From: Lucinisca nassula
Taxonomy: Eukaryota; Mollusca; Bivalvia; Lucinida; Lucinidae
Reading direction: 5' to 3'
NCBI GenBank assembly: GCA_963580285.1
Contig: OY757011.1
Location: forward strand, 123,720,146 to 123,784,145
DNA length: 64,000 nucleotides
Shown here: one piece after another, positions 23,690 through 35,529 of the stretch
How the letters are laid out: each line of letters starts with the position of its first letter
How positions within the stretch are numbered: the first letter of the stretch is position 1
Position numbers and translations under genes: made by a program
The notes under the pieces: generated by a model
Seen by the model: the letters and a program-made list of their open reading frames with translations, nothing else
What the model was told of the DNA's origin: nothing
Database searches by the model: none

Positions 23690-26600
23690 TTTTTTAACAT
23701 TACACTACATGTTATATATTGAAAATAAACCCCGCCCACTGCAGCCATGTTTTTAGTCGGATCAAAATTTCTTCAAGAAATCTGACAGAGGTCCACCAAA
23801 GGAACATGCATGCCAAATAACTATGAAATAAAACAAGAACTTTTGCAGAAAATATTTTCAGCATTACACTATATGTTATATAGTGAAAATAAGCCTCGCC
23901 TATGGTGGCCATGTTTTTTTGTAAGATCAAATTTTTTTCAAGGAATCTGACAACAGTCCACCCAAGGACAATTCATGCAAATTACAATGAAATCCCACAA
24001 GTACTTTTGCAGAAGAATTTTTAGCATTACATTATATGTTAAATAGTGAAAATAAGCCCCGCCCATGGCGGCCATGTTTTTTGTCGGATCAAAATTTCTT
24101 CAAGGAATCTAAAAGAGGTCCACCCAAGGAACATTCATGCAAAATAAAAACAAGGCATCGCATGTGATACAAATCCCCTCGCACTAGACAACTTCGTGTG
24201 TGGAAAACACTGAAATGGCAAAAGTCCAACTTGCTTGAGATATTATCATATGCAACATTTGTGTAAAGTTTGTTTAAAAATCCTCCAATAAATGTACATT
24301 CTAGAGTGATGACGTTTCTCTAAAAATAGCCATAGTGACCTTGACTTGAGGCCATGACCACGAAAGTAGATCTTGCTCAAGATATTATCATAAGCATCTT
24401 TTGTGTGAAGTTATATTAAAATCTGTTAATAAATGTAGACGGTAGAGCGATGACAAAGTTTTTCTAAAGATAGCCACAGTGACCTTGACTTTGAGGTCAT
24501 GACCTTGAAAGTCGAAGTAAGTCGAGATATTATCATAAGAAACATTTGTGTGAAGTTCTATTACAATCCATCATTAAATGTAGGCCCTAGAGCGATGACA
24601 AAGTTTTTATAAAAACAGCCACAGTGACCTTGACCTTGAAAGTCTAAACAGCTCGAGATATTGTCATAAGGAACATTTGTGTGAAGTTATATTGAAGTTG
24701 GTGAAAAAATGTAAGCACTAGAGCAATGACAAAGTTTTTCTAAAAATAGCCATTGTGACCTTGACCTTGAAAGTCAAACTCACTCGAGGTATTGTCATAA
24801 GGAACATTTGTGTGAAGTTATATTGAAATGGGTGAAGAAATGTAAGCGCTAGAGCCATGACAAAGTTTTTCTAAAAATAGCCACAGTGACCTTGACCTTG
24901 AAAGTGGAACTCACTTGAGATATTGTTATAAGGAACATTTGTGTGAAGTTATATTGAAATCGATAAAGAAATGTAAGCGCTAGAGGGATGATGAAGTTTT
25001 TCTGAAAATAGACACAGTGACCTTGACCTTGAAAGTGGAACTCGCTAGAGATATTGTCATAAGGAACATTTGTATGAAGTTATATTGAAATTGGTGAAGA
25101 AATGTAAGCACTAGAGCGATGACAAAGTTTTTCTAAAAAATAGCCACAGTGACCTTGACCTTGAGGCCTTGACCTTGATAGTCGAACCCGCTTGAGATAT
25201 TGTCATAAGGAACATTCGTGTGAAGTTATATTGAAATCAGTGAAGAAATAAAGGCGATAGAGCGATGACAAAGTTTTTTTCTAAAAAAAGCCACAGTGAC
25301 CTTGACCTTGAGGCCATGAGTTGGAAAGTCGAACTCGCTGGAGATATTTTTATAAGGATCATTTGTGTGAAGTTATATTGAAATTGGTGAAGAAATGTAG
25401 GCGCAAGAGCGATGAAAAAGTTTTTCTAAAAATAGCCACAGTGACCTTGACCTTGAGGTCATGACCTTGAAAGTCCAACTCGCTCAAGATATTGTCATAA
25501 GGAACATTTGTGTGAACTTATATTGAAATCAGTGAAGAAATGTAGGAGCTAGAGTGATGACAAAGTTTTTCTAAAAATAGCCACTGTGACCTTGACCTTG
25601 AAGCTATGACCTTGAATGTGGAACTCGCTCGAGATATTTTTATAAGGATCATTTGTGTGAAATTATTTTGAAATTGGTGAAGAAATGTAAGCGCTAGAAC
25701 CATAACAATGTTTTTTTAAAAATAGCCACAGTGACCTTGACCTTGAGATCATGACCTTGAAAGTCAAACTCGCTCGAGATATTTTTATAAGGATCATTTG
25801 TTTGAAGTTATATTGAAATTGGGGGAGAAATGTAGGCGCTAGAGCCATGACAAAGTTTTTCAAAAAATAGCCAGAGTGACCTTGACCTTGAAAGACGATC
25901 TTGCTCCAGATAGTGTCGTAAGGAACGTTCGTGTGAAGTTATATTAAAATCGGTCAAGAAATGTAGGCGCTAGAGCGATGACAAAAGTACGTACGTATGT
26001 ATGTGGCGCTAGAGCGATGACAAAAGTACGTACGTACGTGGCGCTAGAGCGATGACAACAGTACATACGTACGTATGTATGGAACAAATGCTATATCCCC
26101 CCTCACAACTATGTTGTGCGAGGGGATAATGAAATCCAACAGGTGGGTTTGGAGGAGAAGATTTTTAAAGATTTTTTTTTTTTGTTTTGTTGCCATGGCA
26201 ACCAGAGTTCTGGGTGTAACAAAATTCTTTGAAGGAATTTAGAAGAGGACTAAGTAAGGAACATTCCTGTGAAGTTTGGTTACAATTGGCCCAGTAGTTT
26301 AGGAGGAGAAGATGTTTTAGCATTACACTATATGTTAAATAGGGAAAATAAGCCCCACCCATGGCGGCCATGTTTTTTGTCGGATCAAAATTTCTTCAAG
26401 GAATCTGAAAGAGGTCCACCCAAGGAACATTCATGCAAAATAAAAATGAAATCCAACAGGTGGTTTTGGAGGAGAAGATTTTTAAAGATTTTTAATTTTT
26501 TGTGTTGTTTTGTTGCCATGGCAACCAGAGTTCTGGGTGTAACAAAATTCTTTGAAGGAATTTAGAAGAGAACTAAGTAAGGAACATTCCTGTGAAGTTT

Positions 26601-27032
26601 GGTTACAATGGACCCAATAGTTTAGGAGAAGAAGATGTTTTAGCATTACACTATATGTTAAATAGGGAAAATAAGCCCCGCCCATGGCGGCCATGTTTTT
26701 TGTTGGATCAAAATTTCTTCAAGGAATCTGAAAGAGGTCCACCCAAGGAACATTCATGCAAAATAAAAATGAAATCCAACAGGTGGTTTTGGAGGAGAAG
26801 ATTTTTAAAGATTTTTAATTTTTTGTGGTTTTGTTGCCATGGCAACCAGAGTTCTGGGTGTAACAAAATTCTTTGAAGGAATTTAGAAGAGGACTATGTA
26901 AGGAACATTCCTGTGAAGTTTGGTTACAATTGGCCCAGTAGTTTAGGAGGAGAAGATGTTTAAAGAAAAAGTTAACGCACAGACGCACGACGGACATAGG
27001 GCCATGAGAATAGCCCCGCCAGTGGAGCTAAT
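23690..27032 (+). mobile_element. Helentron-like element, interrupted by another one
   Basis: Core units include 'atggcggccatgttttttgt', 'tccacccaaggaacattcat' and 'gttgccatggcaaccagagt'. The three right-hand units (26180-26960) are nearly identical, with a period of about 320 bp. The 3' end is 'agccccgccagtggagctaa', the same family terminus as 21404-23242. A second element (24151-26129) sits inside one unit. The 5' terminus was not located. Confidence 0.6.
24151..26129 (+). mobile_element. Helentron-like element with ~12 core units of 130-148 bp
   Basis: The flanks join exactly into the unit sequence of the host repeat ('gcaaaataaaaa' on the left, 'tgaaatccaacagg' on the right), so both ends are known. 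It begins 'caaggcatcgcatg', contains 'atcccctcgcac' near the 5' end, and ends in a hairpin with 'gttgtgcgaggggataa'. There is no target duplication, and the insertion lies between A and T. The core has about twelve units, each with 'gaccttgaccttga' and 'agcgatgacaaagtttt'. Near the 3' end the units shorten to 'ggcgctagagcgatgac' plus tacgtacg strings (about 25985-26085). Confidence 0.75.
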
Positions 27033-27116
27033 TAACCCAATCAACTTGATATATATATCAACATAAATTAACCAAATCAACTTAAATTTTAACTAGATAC
27101 ATCACAATACCAACTT

Positions 27117-27336
27117 CACCACAACCTCAATATAACATGGTTCGTTATAACACGGTTATGGATATAACACGGTTTCAGAATGTATCCCAAAAATGTATAG
27201 ATTATATAGAAAAATGACCATAAATGGTCATTTTTCTATATAATCCATACATTTTTGTTTGGATATAACACGGTTGTTTAACTAACACGGTTTCTGTTTT
27301 GGACCCCATTAATAGTGTTATAAAGAGGTTGTGGTG
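27117..27336. mobile_element. Palindromic mariner-like MITE
   Basis: The ends 'caccacaacctc' and 'gaggttgtggtg' are inverted. The phrase 'ataacacggtt' is repeated inside. The centre (about 27195-27255) is a hairpin with 28-bp arms around TAAA and one mismatch. Length and termini suit a Tc1/mariner MITE, although a clean TA duplication is not seen on the left. Confidence 0.65.
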
Positions 27337-27582
27337 TAATTACTTCACCAAGTCAACATGATACTCAACAAAATTAGCTTGATGGCTGACCAACTTAACT
27401 CAATACTCTAGCAACTTAACTCGATACTTGACATTTGTAAGTCTGTACTTAACAATTTAAACCTGATACATGTACTTGCAACTTTACAAATCATAACACT
27501 CTGTTCGACTATTCTCCACTGGCTGTCTAGAAAGCCCAAAACTTATTTGCAACTCTGCAATAATTTCATCCATTTTACTTAC

Positions 27583-27830
27583 CTTTTTTCGGTGTCGGTG
27601 TTATAGACTGAATATTCGTAGATGGTTTCATGAAGAGGTATTTCCCTTTTAACTGAGAGTTAGGACAGGAGGGAACCTTTGAAGCATCATGGAAGGCAAT
27701 TCTCTGGTCTAGAACTGTTGTCGAGACACTTTTTAACTTTCTGTCAATGTCACTCTCAGACTTCTGATAAACAGCTTGAAGACGCTGCTGAATGGGATCC
27801 ATTGTCATCATCTAACAATATATGGAAGAA
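27583..27830 (-). CDS. First coding exon of the SR-repeat gene
   Basis: On the minus strand a pyrimidine-rich acceptor 'ttattttttgcag' (AG at 27831-27832) opens an exon with a 19-bp 5' UTR. Its coding part starts at 27811 (MMTMDP), directly preceded by an in-frame TAG. The third ATG (27802) has the best context (A at -3, G at +4), so translation might begin there. The exon encodes 76 codons plus one base, ending TPTPKK, and closes with a strong donor 'gtaagt'. The leftover G joins AG of the exon at 10930 to give Glu. The encoded N-terminus includes QQRLQAVYQKSESDIDRKLK, a likely short helix. I do not recognise its family. The UTR acceptor implies at least one upstream non-coding exon. Confidence 0.7.
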
Positions 27831-27875
27831 CTGCAAAAAAATAACAAGGGTTCAAAGCACTCTTAGATAAACAAA

Positions 27876-28125
27876 CAAGAGGCCCATAGGTTACTATGCT
27901 CACCAGAGCTCAGGCAGCCATGTACTTTAACAACATATGGTATGGTTTTTAAGTCTCCCCTAAATGAACTCCCATACCAAAATGTGGACCCTGTATCTGA
28001 AATACTAGGCCTTTTATAAAGCAGAGGAAATTGGACATGGACCCAATGGAGCCTTGGTTGTTAACATTGAATGCGTTTTATCGAAAGAACTTGAATATAT
28101 GTATAGTTTTGGGGTGGGTAGCCTA
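27876..28125 (+). mobile_element. Helentron-like 5' fragment
   Basis: Starts 'caagaggcccataggttact' and runs parallel to the first part of the element at 51835 ('gctcaccagagctcagg', 'tggacccaatggagcc'). It lacks the 3' hairpin, so it is truncated. Confidence 0.6.
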
Positions 28126-28311
28126 GCCACTAGGCATTAAAATGAATAATATGGAATTAAAATCATCTTTTGCACTAAAATGAACAGTGTATAAAAGTTT
28201 AGCTAGTCTAGTCTCTCTGGCTCAATTTTAATTCTAAGCTTGGAGACTCTATCAAATAGACGTGCCATTACTAGCAAGGTGATAAATTTTTAATAAAAAA
28301 AAAAATACAAA
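28126..28311. other. Unassigned spacer
   Basis: AT-rich, ending in an A-run and 'atacaaa' just before the next helentron-like element. Nothing recognised. Confidence 0.4.
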
Positions 28312-28730
28312 CAAGAGGACCATGATGGCCCTGGATCGCTCACCTGATCCATAGAGTAATAAGTGGGCCCCAGGGAGGGCCATTATTGACACCAGGGCTA
28401 TAATATGCATAATGTTGAGGGAGGTCTAAAAAGGTGAAGGTTCATACCAAATATCAACAAAGACTATAATTTGAACAATCTTGGCAAAGGTCCAATAGAT
28501 GAAGCTACACACCAAATATCAAAGACCTGGGCCTTGCGGTTTCAGAGAAGAAGATTTTTTTTAAAGATTTTCCCTACATAAGCCTATGTAAAACCAAATG
28601 GCCCCGGGGCGGGGGTATTTTTGGCCTCAGGGCAATAATTTAAGCAATCTTGATAGAGGTCCACTAGATGAAGCTTCACACCAAATATCCAAGACCTGGG
28701 CCTTGCTGTTTCAGAGAAGAAGATTTATAA

Positions 28731-29336
28731 AGTAGAAGTAAAACAAAGATCAGGAATTGATACAATTAACTTACTCCACCCATAAAAGACACCAAAGGGA
28801 AAGAAATACAAACATTAAGCGACCAGACCATAATGGAAACCTAAACAAAGGAAGGCCATAAGGACAGTTACTTTCCCACAAAATGGCCATATGGCCATCC
28901 AAAACCAAAAGACACAAGTGATACACACAGTAAGTAACAAACAACAACATAAATAAATCGCCACAGAAGAGCCGCCTTGGAACGGTCAGTGGAAGATTTC
29001 CACTGGGGGGCTTAAATCGATTTTATGTGGCCACAATCCTCGCCCTTACTTCCGTCGCGATTTAGACAAATAATTTGTTCAGTCCGCATGAAGGCCTCCT
29101 AACTCATCAGTGCAACATCTCCGTGAACACAAAAATCAAAGAACCACGGAGGTGAGACAACGGTGAGGACTCGACAGCAAGAAACCACAGAAATGCTGGA
29201 GCAAAAGAAAACCAACAGTTAGACTCCGATGAGCCCGACCAGAGACAGAGCATCAGGCACCAACCAACATTATCTCTCTAATTTTCGATAAGCCTTTACG
29301 TTGGAGCCGTCATAGAATCTGAGGCCTGACCCACCA
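28731..29336 (-). mobile_element. Penelope-like 3' UTR fragment
   Basis: About 606 bp matching the 3' UTR of the copy at 18607-20322 in reverse, beginning 'agtagaagtaaaacaaagat'. It interrupts a ~167-bp unit between 'gaagatttata' and 'taagtctatgtaaaacc'. It ends just short of the ORF's last codons, so it is heavily 5'-truncated. Confidence 0.8.
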
Positions 29337-30729
29337 TTTTAAGTCTATGTAAAACCAAAGGGACCCAGGGCGGGGGCATTTGTGGCCCGAGGGCTATAAT
29401 TTGAACAATATTGGTAGAGGTCCACTAGATGAAGCTCCATACCAAAATATCAAAGACATGGGCCTTGCGATTTTCGGAGAAGAACATCTTTAAACATTTC
29501 CCTATATAAGTATGTAAAACCAAAGGGTCTCTGGGCGGGGGCATTTTTGGCCCCAGGGCTACAATTTGAACAATCTTGATAGAGGTCCACTAAATGAAAT
29601 ATCACACCAAATATCAAAGACCTAGGCCTTGTGGTTTCACAGAAGAAAAGTTTTAAAGATTTTCCCTACATAAGTCTATGTAAAACCAAAGAGCCCAGGA
29701 GGCGGGGCCATTTTTAGTCTCAGGGCTATAATTTGAACACTCTTTGTAGAGGTCCACTAGATGAAGCTTCATACCAAATATCAAAGACCTAGGCCTTGTG
29801 GTTTCAGAGAAGAAGATTTTTCAAGATTTTCCCTATATAAGCCTATGTAAAACCAAAGGGCCCCGGGGCGGGGACATTTTTGGCCCCAGCACTATAATTT
29901 GAACAATCTTGGTAGGGGTCCACTAGATGAAGCTTCATAACAAATATCAAAGACCTGGGCCTTGCGGTTTCAGAGAAGAAGATTTTTCAAGATTTTCCCT
30001 ATATGAGCCTATGTAAAACCAAAGGGTCCTGGGGCGGGGGCATCTTTGGCCCCAGCACTATAATTTGAACAGTCTTGGTAGGGGTCCAACAGATGAAGAT
30101 TCATACCAAATAGCAAAGACCTGGGCCTTGCAGTTTCAGAGAAAAAGATTTTTAAAGATTTTCCCTATATAAGCCCATGTAAAACCAAAGGGCTCCGGGG
30201 CGGGGGCATTTTTTGCCCCAGCACTATAATTTGAACAATCTTGGTAGGGGTCCACTAGATGAAGCTTCATACCAAATATCAAAGACCTGGGCCTTGCGGT
30301 TTCAGAGAAGAAGATTTTAAAAGTTTTCGGTGAAAAAAATCTACTTTTGGCTCCAGTGACCTATATGTGCAACGGACCGGTACCATTTGAACAACTTTGA
30401 AAGGGGTCTACCTAAGGATCATTCCTGTGAAGTTTGGTCAAAATCTGATCAGTGGTTTAGGAGGAGATGTCATTTGTAGAAATTGTTTACGCACGGATGA
30501 CAGACAAAAAGTGATCCTAATATAAAACACAAGAGGGCCATGATGGCCCTGGATCGCTCACCTGTTCCATAGAGTAACAAGTGGGCCCCGGGGAGGGCCA
30601 TTATTGACCCTAGCGTTATAATGTGCATAATGTTGAGGGAGGTCTAAAAAGATGAAGCTTCATACCAAATACAGGCCTCATACTGACCAAGCTTTTCAAA
30701 GCCTGAAAAACCTGATTTTGCAGCCTTAA

Positions 30730-30919
30730 CCCTCATCCTGCTATACATTACCTTTGCAAACAGTGTAGATCCAGATCAGATGGCTTCTGAAGAAGCCATC
30801 TGATCAGGATCTACACTGTTTGTAATGCAGTTTGTGACTTGAATACATTATACCAAATAATCTGATTGGTGAATAGGCAGAAATGGGTGTAATAAATAAT
30901 TTTATTCAGAGGATAAGTG
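30730..30919. mobile_element. Degraded relative of the 8911 MITE
   Basis: It shares the internal palindrome ('gatcagatggcttctgaaga') and 'gatctacactgtttg' with 8911-9115. TTAA precedes it (30726-30729). The left terminus 'ccctcatcctgct' differs from the 8911 copy at a few bases, and the right end is more diverged. Confidence 0.6.
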
Positions 30920-33900
30920 TTCAATAGTCATTTTAAACAGAATATAGGATCTAAAAAGCCTGAAATCAAGAAACAATGAAGCCCTAAAAGCCTGAAATCC
31001 TGCATATGCCTGAAAAATATGAGGCCTGCAAATATCAACAAAGGCAATAATTCGAACAATCTTGGCAAAAGGTCCACTAGATGAAGCTACACACTAAATA
31101 TCAAAGACCTGAGCCTTGCGGTTTCAGAGAAGAAGATTTTTTTAAAGATATCCCTACATAAGCCTATGTAAAACCAAATGGCCCCGGGGCGAGGGCAGTT
31201 TTGACCTCAGGGCTATAATTTAAACAATCTTGATAAAGGTCCATTAGATGAAGCTTCACGCCAAATATTAAAGACCCGGGCCTTGCTGTTTCAGAGAATA
31301 AGACTTTCAAAGATTGTCTCTATATAAGTCTATGTAAAACCAAAGGGCCCTGGGTGGGGGCATGTGTGGCCCGAGGGCTAAAATTTGTTCAATCTTGGTA
31401 AAGGAAGCTCCATACCAAATATCAGAGACATGGCATTGCAGTTTCGAAGAAGAAGATTTTTAAAGATTTCCCTATATAAGTCTATGTAAAACCAAAGGGT
31501 CTCGGGGCAGGGGCATTATTGGCCCCAGGGCTATAATTTGAACAATCTAGACAGAGGTTCACTAGATGAAATTTCACACAAATATCAAAGACCTAGACCT
31601 TGTGGTTTCATAGAAGAAGATTTTTAAAGATTTTCCCTATATAAGCCCATGTAAAACCAAAGGGCCCCGGGGCGAGGGAATTTTTGGTCCCAGCACTATA
31701 ATTTGAACATTCTTGGTAGGGGTCAACTAGATGAAGCCTCATACCAAATAGCAAAGACCTGGGCCTTGCAGTTTCAGATAAGAAGATTTTTAAAGATTTT
31801 CCCTATATAAGCCCATGTTAAACCAAAGGGCCCCAGGGCCGGGCATTTTTGACCCCGGCACTATAATTTTAACAATCTTGGTAGATGAAGAGTCATACCA
31901 AATATCAAAGACCTGGGCCTTGTGGTTTTAGAGAAGAAGAGTTTTAAAGATTTTCCCTATATAAGCCCATGTAAAACCAAAGGGCCCCGGGGCGGGGGCA
32001 TTTTTGGCCCCAGCACTATAACTTGAACAATCTTGGTTGGGGTCCACTAGATGAAGCGTCATACTAAATATCAAAGACCTGGGCCTTGCGGTTTTAGAGA
32101 AGAAGAGTTTTAAAGATTTTCCCTATATAAGCCCATGTTAAACCAAAGGGCCCCAGAGCCGGGGCATTTTTGACCCCAGCAATATAATTTTAACAATCTT
32201 GGTAGGGGTCAACTAGATGAAGAGTCATACCAAATACCAAAGACCTGGGCCTTGTGGTTTCAGAGAAGAAGAGTTTTAAAGATTTCCCTATATAAGCCCA
32301 TGTAAAACCAAAGGGCCCCGGGGCGGGGGCATTTTAGGCACCAGCACTATAATTTTAACAATCTTGGTAGGGGTCAACTAGATGAAGATTCACACCAAAT
32401 ATCACAGACCTGGGCCTTGCGGTTTTAGAGAAGAAGAGTTTTAAAGATTTTCACTATATAAGCCCATGTAAAACCAAAGGGCCCCGGGGTGGGGCATTTT
32501 AGGCCCCAGCACTATAATTTGAACAATCTTGGTAGGGGTCCACTAGATGAAGGGTCATACCAAATATCAAAGACCTGGGCCATGCCGTTTCAGAGAAGAA
32601 GATTTTTAAACATTTTCCCTATATAAGCCCATGTAAAACCAAAGGGCCCAGGGGCGGGGGTATTTTTGGCCCCAGCACTATAATTTGAACAATCTTGGTA
32701 GGGGTCCACTAGATGAAGCTTCATACCAAATATCAAAGACCTGGGACTTGGGGTTTCAGAGAAGAAGATTTTTAAACTTTTTGGTGAAAAAAAATCTATT
32801 TTTGGCTCCTGTGACCTATATGTGCAACAGACCGGAACCATTTGAACAACTTTGAAAGGGGTCCACCTAAGGATCATTCCTGTGAAGTTTGGTCAAAATC
32901 CGATCAGTGGTTTAGGAGGAGATGTCGTTTGAAGAAATTGTTTACGCACGGATGACAGACAAAAAGTGATCCGAATATAAAACACAAGAGGGCCATGATG
33001 GCCCTGGATCGCTCACCTGATCCATAGAGTAACAAGTGGGCCCTGGGGAGGGCCATTATTGACCCCAGGGTTACAATGTGCATTATGTTGAGGGAGGTCT
33101 AAAAAGGTGAAGCTTCATACCAAATATCAACAAAGGTTATAATTTGAACAATCTTGGCAAAAGTCCAATAGATGAAGCTACATACCAAATATCAAAGACC
33201 TGGGCCTTGCGGTTTCAGAGAAGATTTTTTTAAAGATATTTCCAACATAAGCCTATGTAAAACCAAATGGCCCCAGGGCTGGGCATTTTTGGCCTCAGGG
33301 CTATAATTTAAACAATCTTGATAGAGGTCCACTAGATGAGGCTTCACACCAAATATCAAAGACCTGGGCCTTGCTGTTTCAGAGAAGAAGCTTTTCAAAG
33401 ATTATTTCAATATAAGTCTATGTAAAACCAAAGGGTCTCGGGGTGGGGGCATTTTTGGCCCCAGGGCTATAATTTGAACAATCTTGATAGAGGTCCACTA
33501 GATGAAATTTCACACCAAATATCAAAGACCTAGGCCTAGTGGTTTCATAGAAGAAGATTTTTAAACATAGATGTCTTACAAAGTCCCTTTATAAGTCTAT
33601 GTAAAACCAAAGGGCCACGAGGCGGGGGCATTTTTGGTCTCAGGGCTACAATTTGAACAAACTTGGTAGAGATCCACTAGCTGAAGCTTCATACCAAATA
33701 TCAAAGACCTAGGCCTTGTGGATTCAGAGAAGAAGATTTTTCAAGATATTCCCTATATAATTTTATGTAAAACCAAAGGGCCCCGGAGGGGGGGCATTTT
33801 TGGCCCCAGGGCAATTATTTGAACAATCTTGGTAGAGGTCCACTAGATGAAGCTTCATACCAAATATCAAAGACCTGGGCCTAGCAGTTTCTGAGAAGAA

Positions 33901-34746
33901 GATTTTTAAAGATTTTCCCTATATAAGCCTATGTAAAACCAAAGGGCCCCGGGGCGGGGGCATTTTTGGCCCCAGCACTTTAATTTGAACAACCTTGGTA
34001 GGGGTCCACTAGATGAAGCTTCATACCAAATAGCAAAGACCGAGGCCATGCAGTTTCAGAGTAGAAGAATATTAAAGATTTTCCCTATATAAGCCCATGT
34101 AAAACCAAAGGGACCTGTGGCAGGGGCATTTTGGCCCCAGCACTATAATTTGAACAATCTCGGTAGGGGTCCGCTAGATGAAGCTTCATCCCAAATATCA
34201 AAGACCTGGGCCTTGCGGTTTCAGAGAAGATTTTTAAAGATTTTCCCGATAAAAACCCATGTAAAACCAAAGGGCCCCGGGGCGGGGGCATTTTTGGCCC
34301 CAGCACTATAATTTGAACAATCTTGGTAGGGGTCCACTAGATGAAGCTTCATACCATATATCAAAGACCTGGGTATTGCAGTTTCAGAGAAGAAGATTTT
34401 TTAAGTTTTTGGTGAAAAAAATCTATTTTTGGCTCCTGTGACCTAGATGTGCAACGAACCCGAACCATTTGAACAACTTTGAAAGGGGTCCACCTAAGGA
34501 TCATTCCTGTGAAGTTTGGTCAAAATCCGATCAGTGGTTTAGGAGGAGATGTCGTTTGAAGAAATTGTTTACGCACGGATGACAGACAAAAAGTGATCCT
34601 AATATTAATCACAAGAGGACCATGATGGCCCTGGATCGCACACCTGATCCATAGAGTAACAAGTGGGCCCCGGGGAGGGCCATTATTGACCCCAGGGTTA
34701 CAATGTGCATAATGTTGAGGGAGGTCTAAAAAGGTGAAGCTTCATA

Positions 34747-35529
34747 CAGTGTTCTGCCAAGAAATTCAAAAACATGGGCCAATGGCCCATCAGACAGGAA
34801 ATTGTCGGGCCATTTACAAAAAAGTGGGGCCATTCACCAAAATAGCAGGGCCATTCACAAAAAAAATCAATTTATACAAAGGGCGAGTATGACCTCTTGA
34901 AAGGGCCATTTATCAATCAATATTTTATTTCTGTCCGACTTTTAAATGTGGAAATACACTGTTAAACAGGTGTTGTAGACTTTGACATGAAAATCATGAC
35001 CTTGCAGTCGGTACACAAAAAAGATCAAACAGAATTTTTTTCTTGGCCTTCAGCTAAATGTGTCTCATTACTATTTTTAGCCTAAGGAAATATAATTTTG
35101 GGGAACACTGAAACATGGGTTGATCAAAAAGAGACAGATCAGCCTGCGCAGCCTGATCAGAACATTCGCTGTTGGCTCTACAATTAAGTAGGAATCTGTT
35201 ACCATAAACAAATTATTATAAGAGCGTTGGGTATTATCAAACCAAAGGCAATATTTACGGCCACTGACACGTGACCAGTCCACAGGTGTCAGGTGTGAAA
35301 AACGTGTTGGATTAATTTTGAGAGGCTAAAAATATAAATTGGGCTGCAGATTAATAGACTTCAAAGGAAAGCAACCGGATCAAGACATGATGACGGTTCG
35401 TTCCTCGAGAAAAGGGTGCGCCCGGCAATAATTTGGATGCGCCCACAGGCCCATGGATGTCAACTTTTCTGCGCCATACAGATTTTTTCCGCGCCAATGG
35501 CGCAAGGGCGCGGCCTTGGCAGAACACTG
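34747..35529. mobile_element. hAT-like non-autonomous element 1
   Basis: A 783-bp insertion in a helentron-like unit with 15-bp terminal inverted repeats 'cagtgttctgccaag' / 'cttggcagaacactg'. The shared flanking string is 'ttcata' (6 bp). The right part contains a cluster of 'gcgcc' motifs. CAGTG termini are typical of hAT elements, but hAT duplications are normally 8 bp, so the assignment is tentative. No transposase. Confidence 0.65.

Larger units (their letters stand above)
10931..27582 (-). other. Presumed 16.65-kb intron of the SR-repeat gene
   Basis: It is bounded by 'gtaagt' (complement at 27577-27582) and by AG (complement at 10931-10932). The donor leaves a single G and the acceptor supplies AG, giving a GAG codon across the join, so the two exons are phase-compatible. 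Further small exons inside cannot be excluded. It holds a Penelope-like element, several helentron-like elements, SINEs and MITEs. Confidence 0.6.

Noticed and set aside
25518..25863. Two similar minus-strand ORFs of 61-66 codons
   Set aside because: They are the same frame of successive helentron core units. Similarity reflects the repeat and most units are not open.
24320..25900. Regularly spaced direct repeats resembling a CRISPR array
   Set aside because: Units are 130-148 bp, whole units repeat with no unique spacers, and the context is a eukaryotic transposon.
26165..26997. Repeated 60-98-codon ORFs on both strands
   Set aside because: Shadows of near-identical ~320-bp core units.
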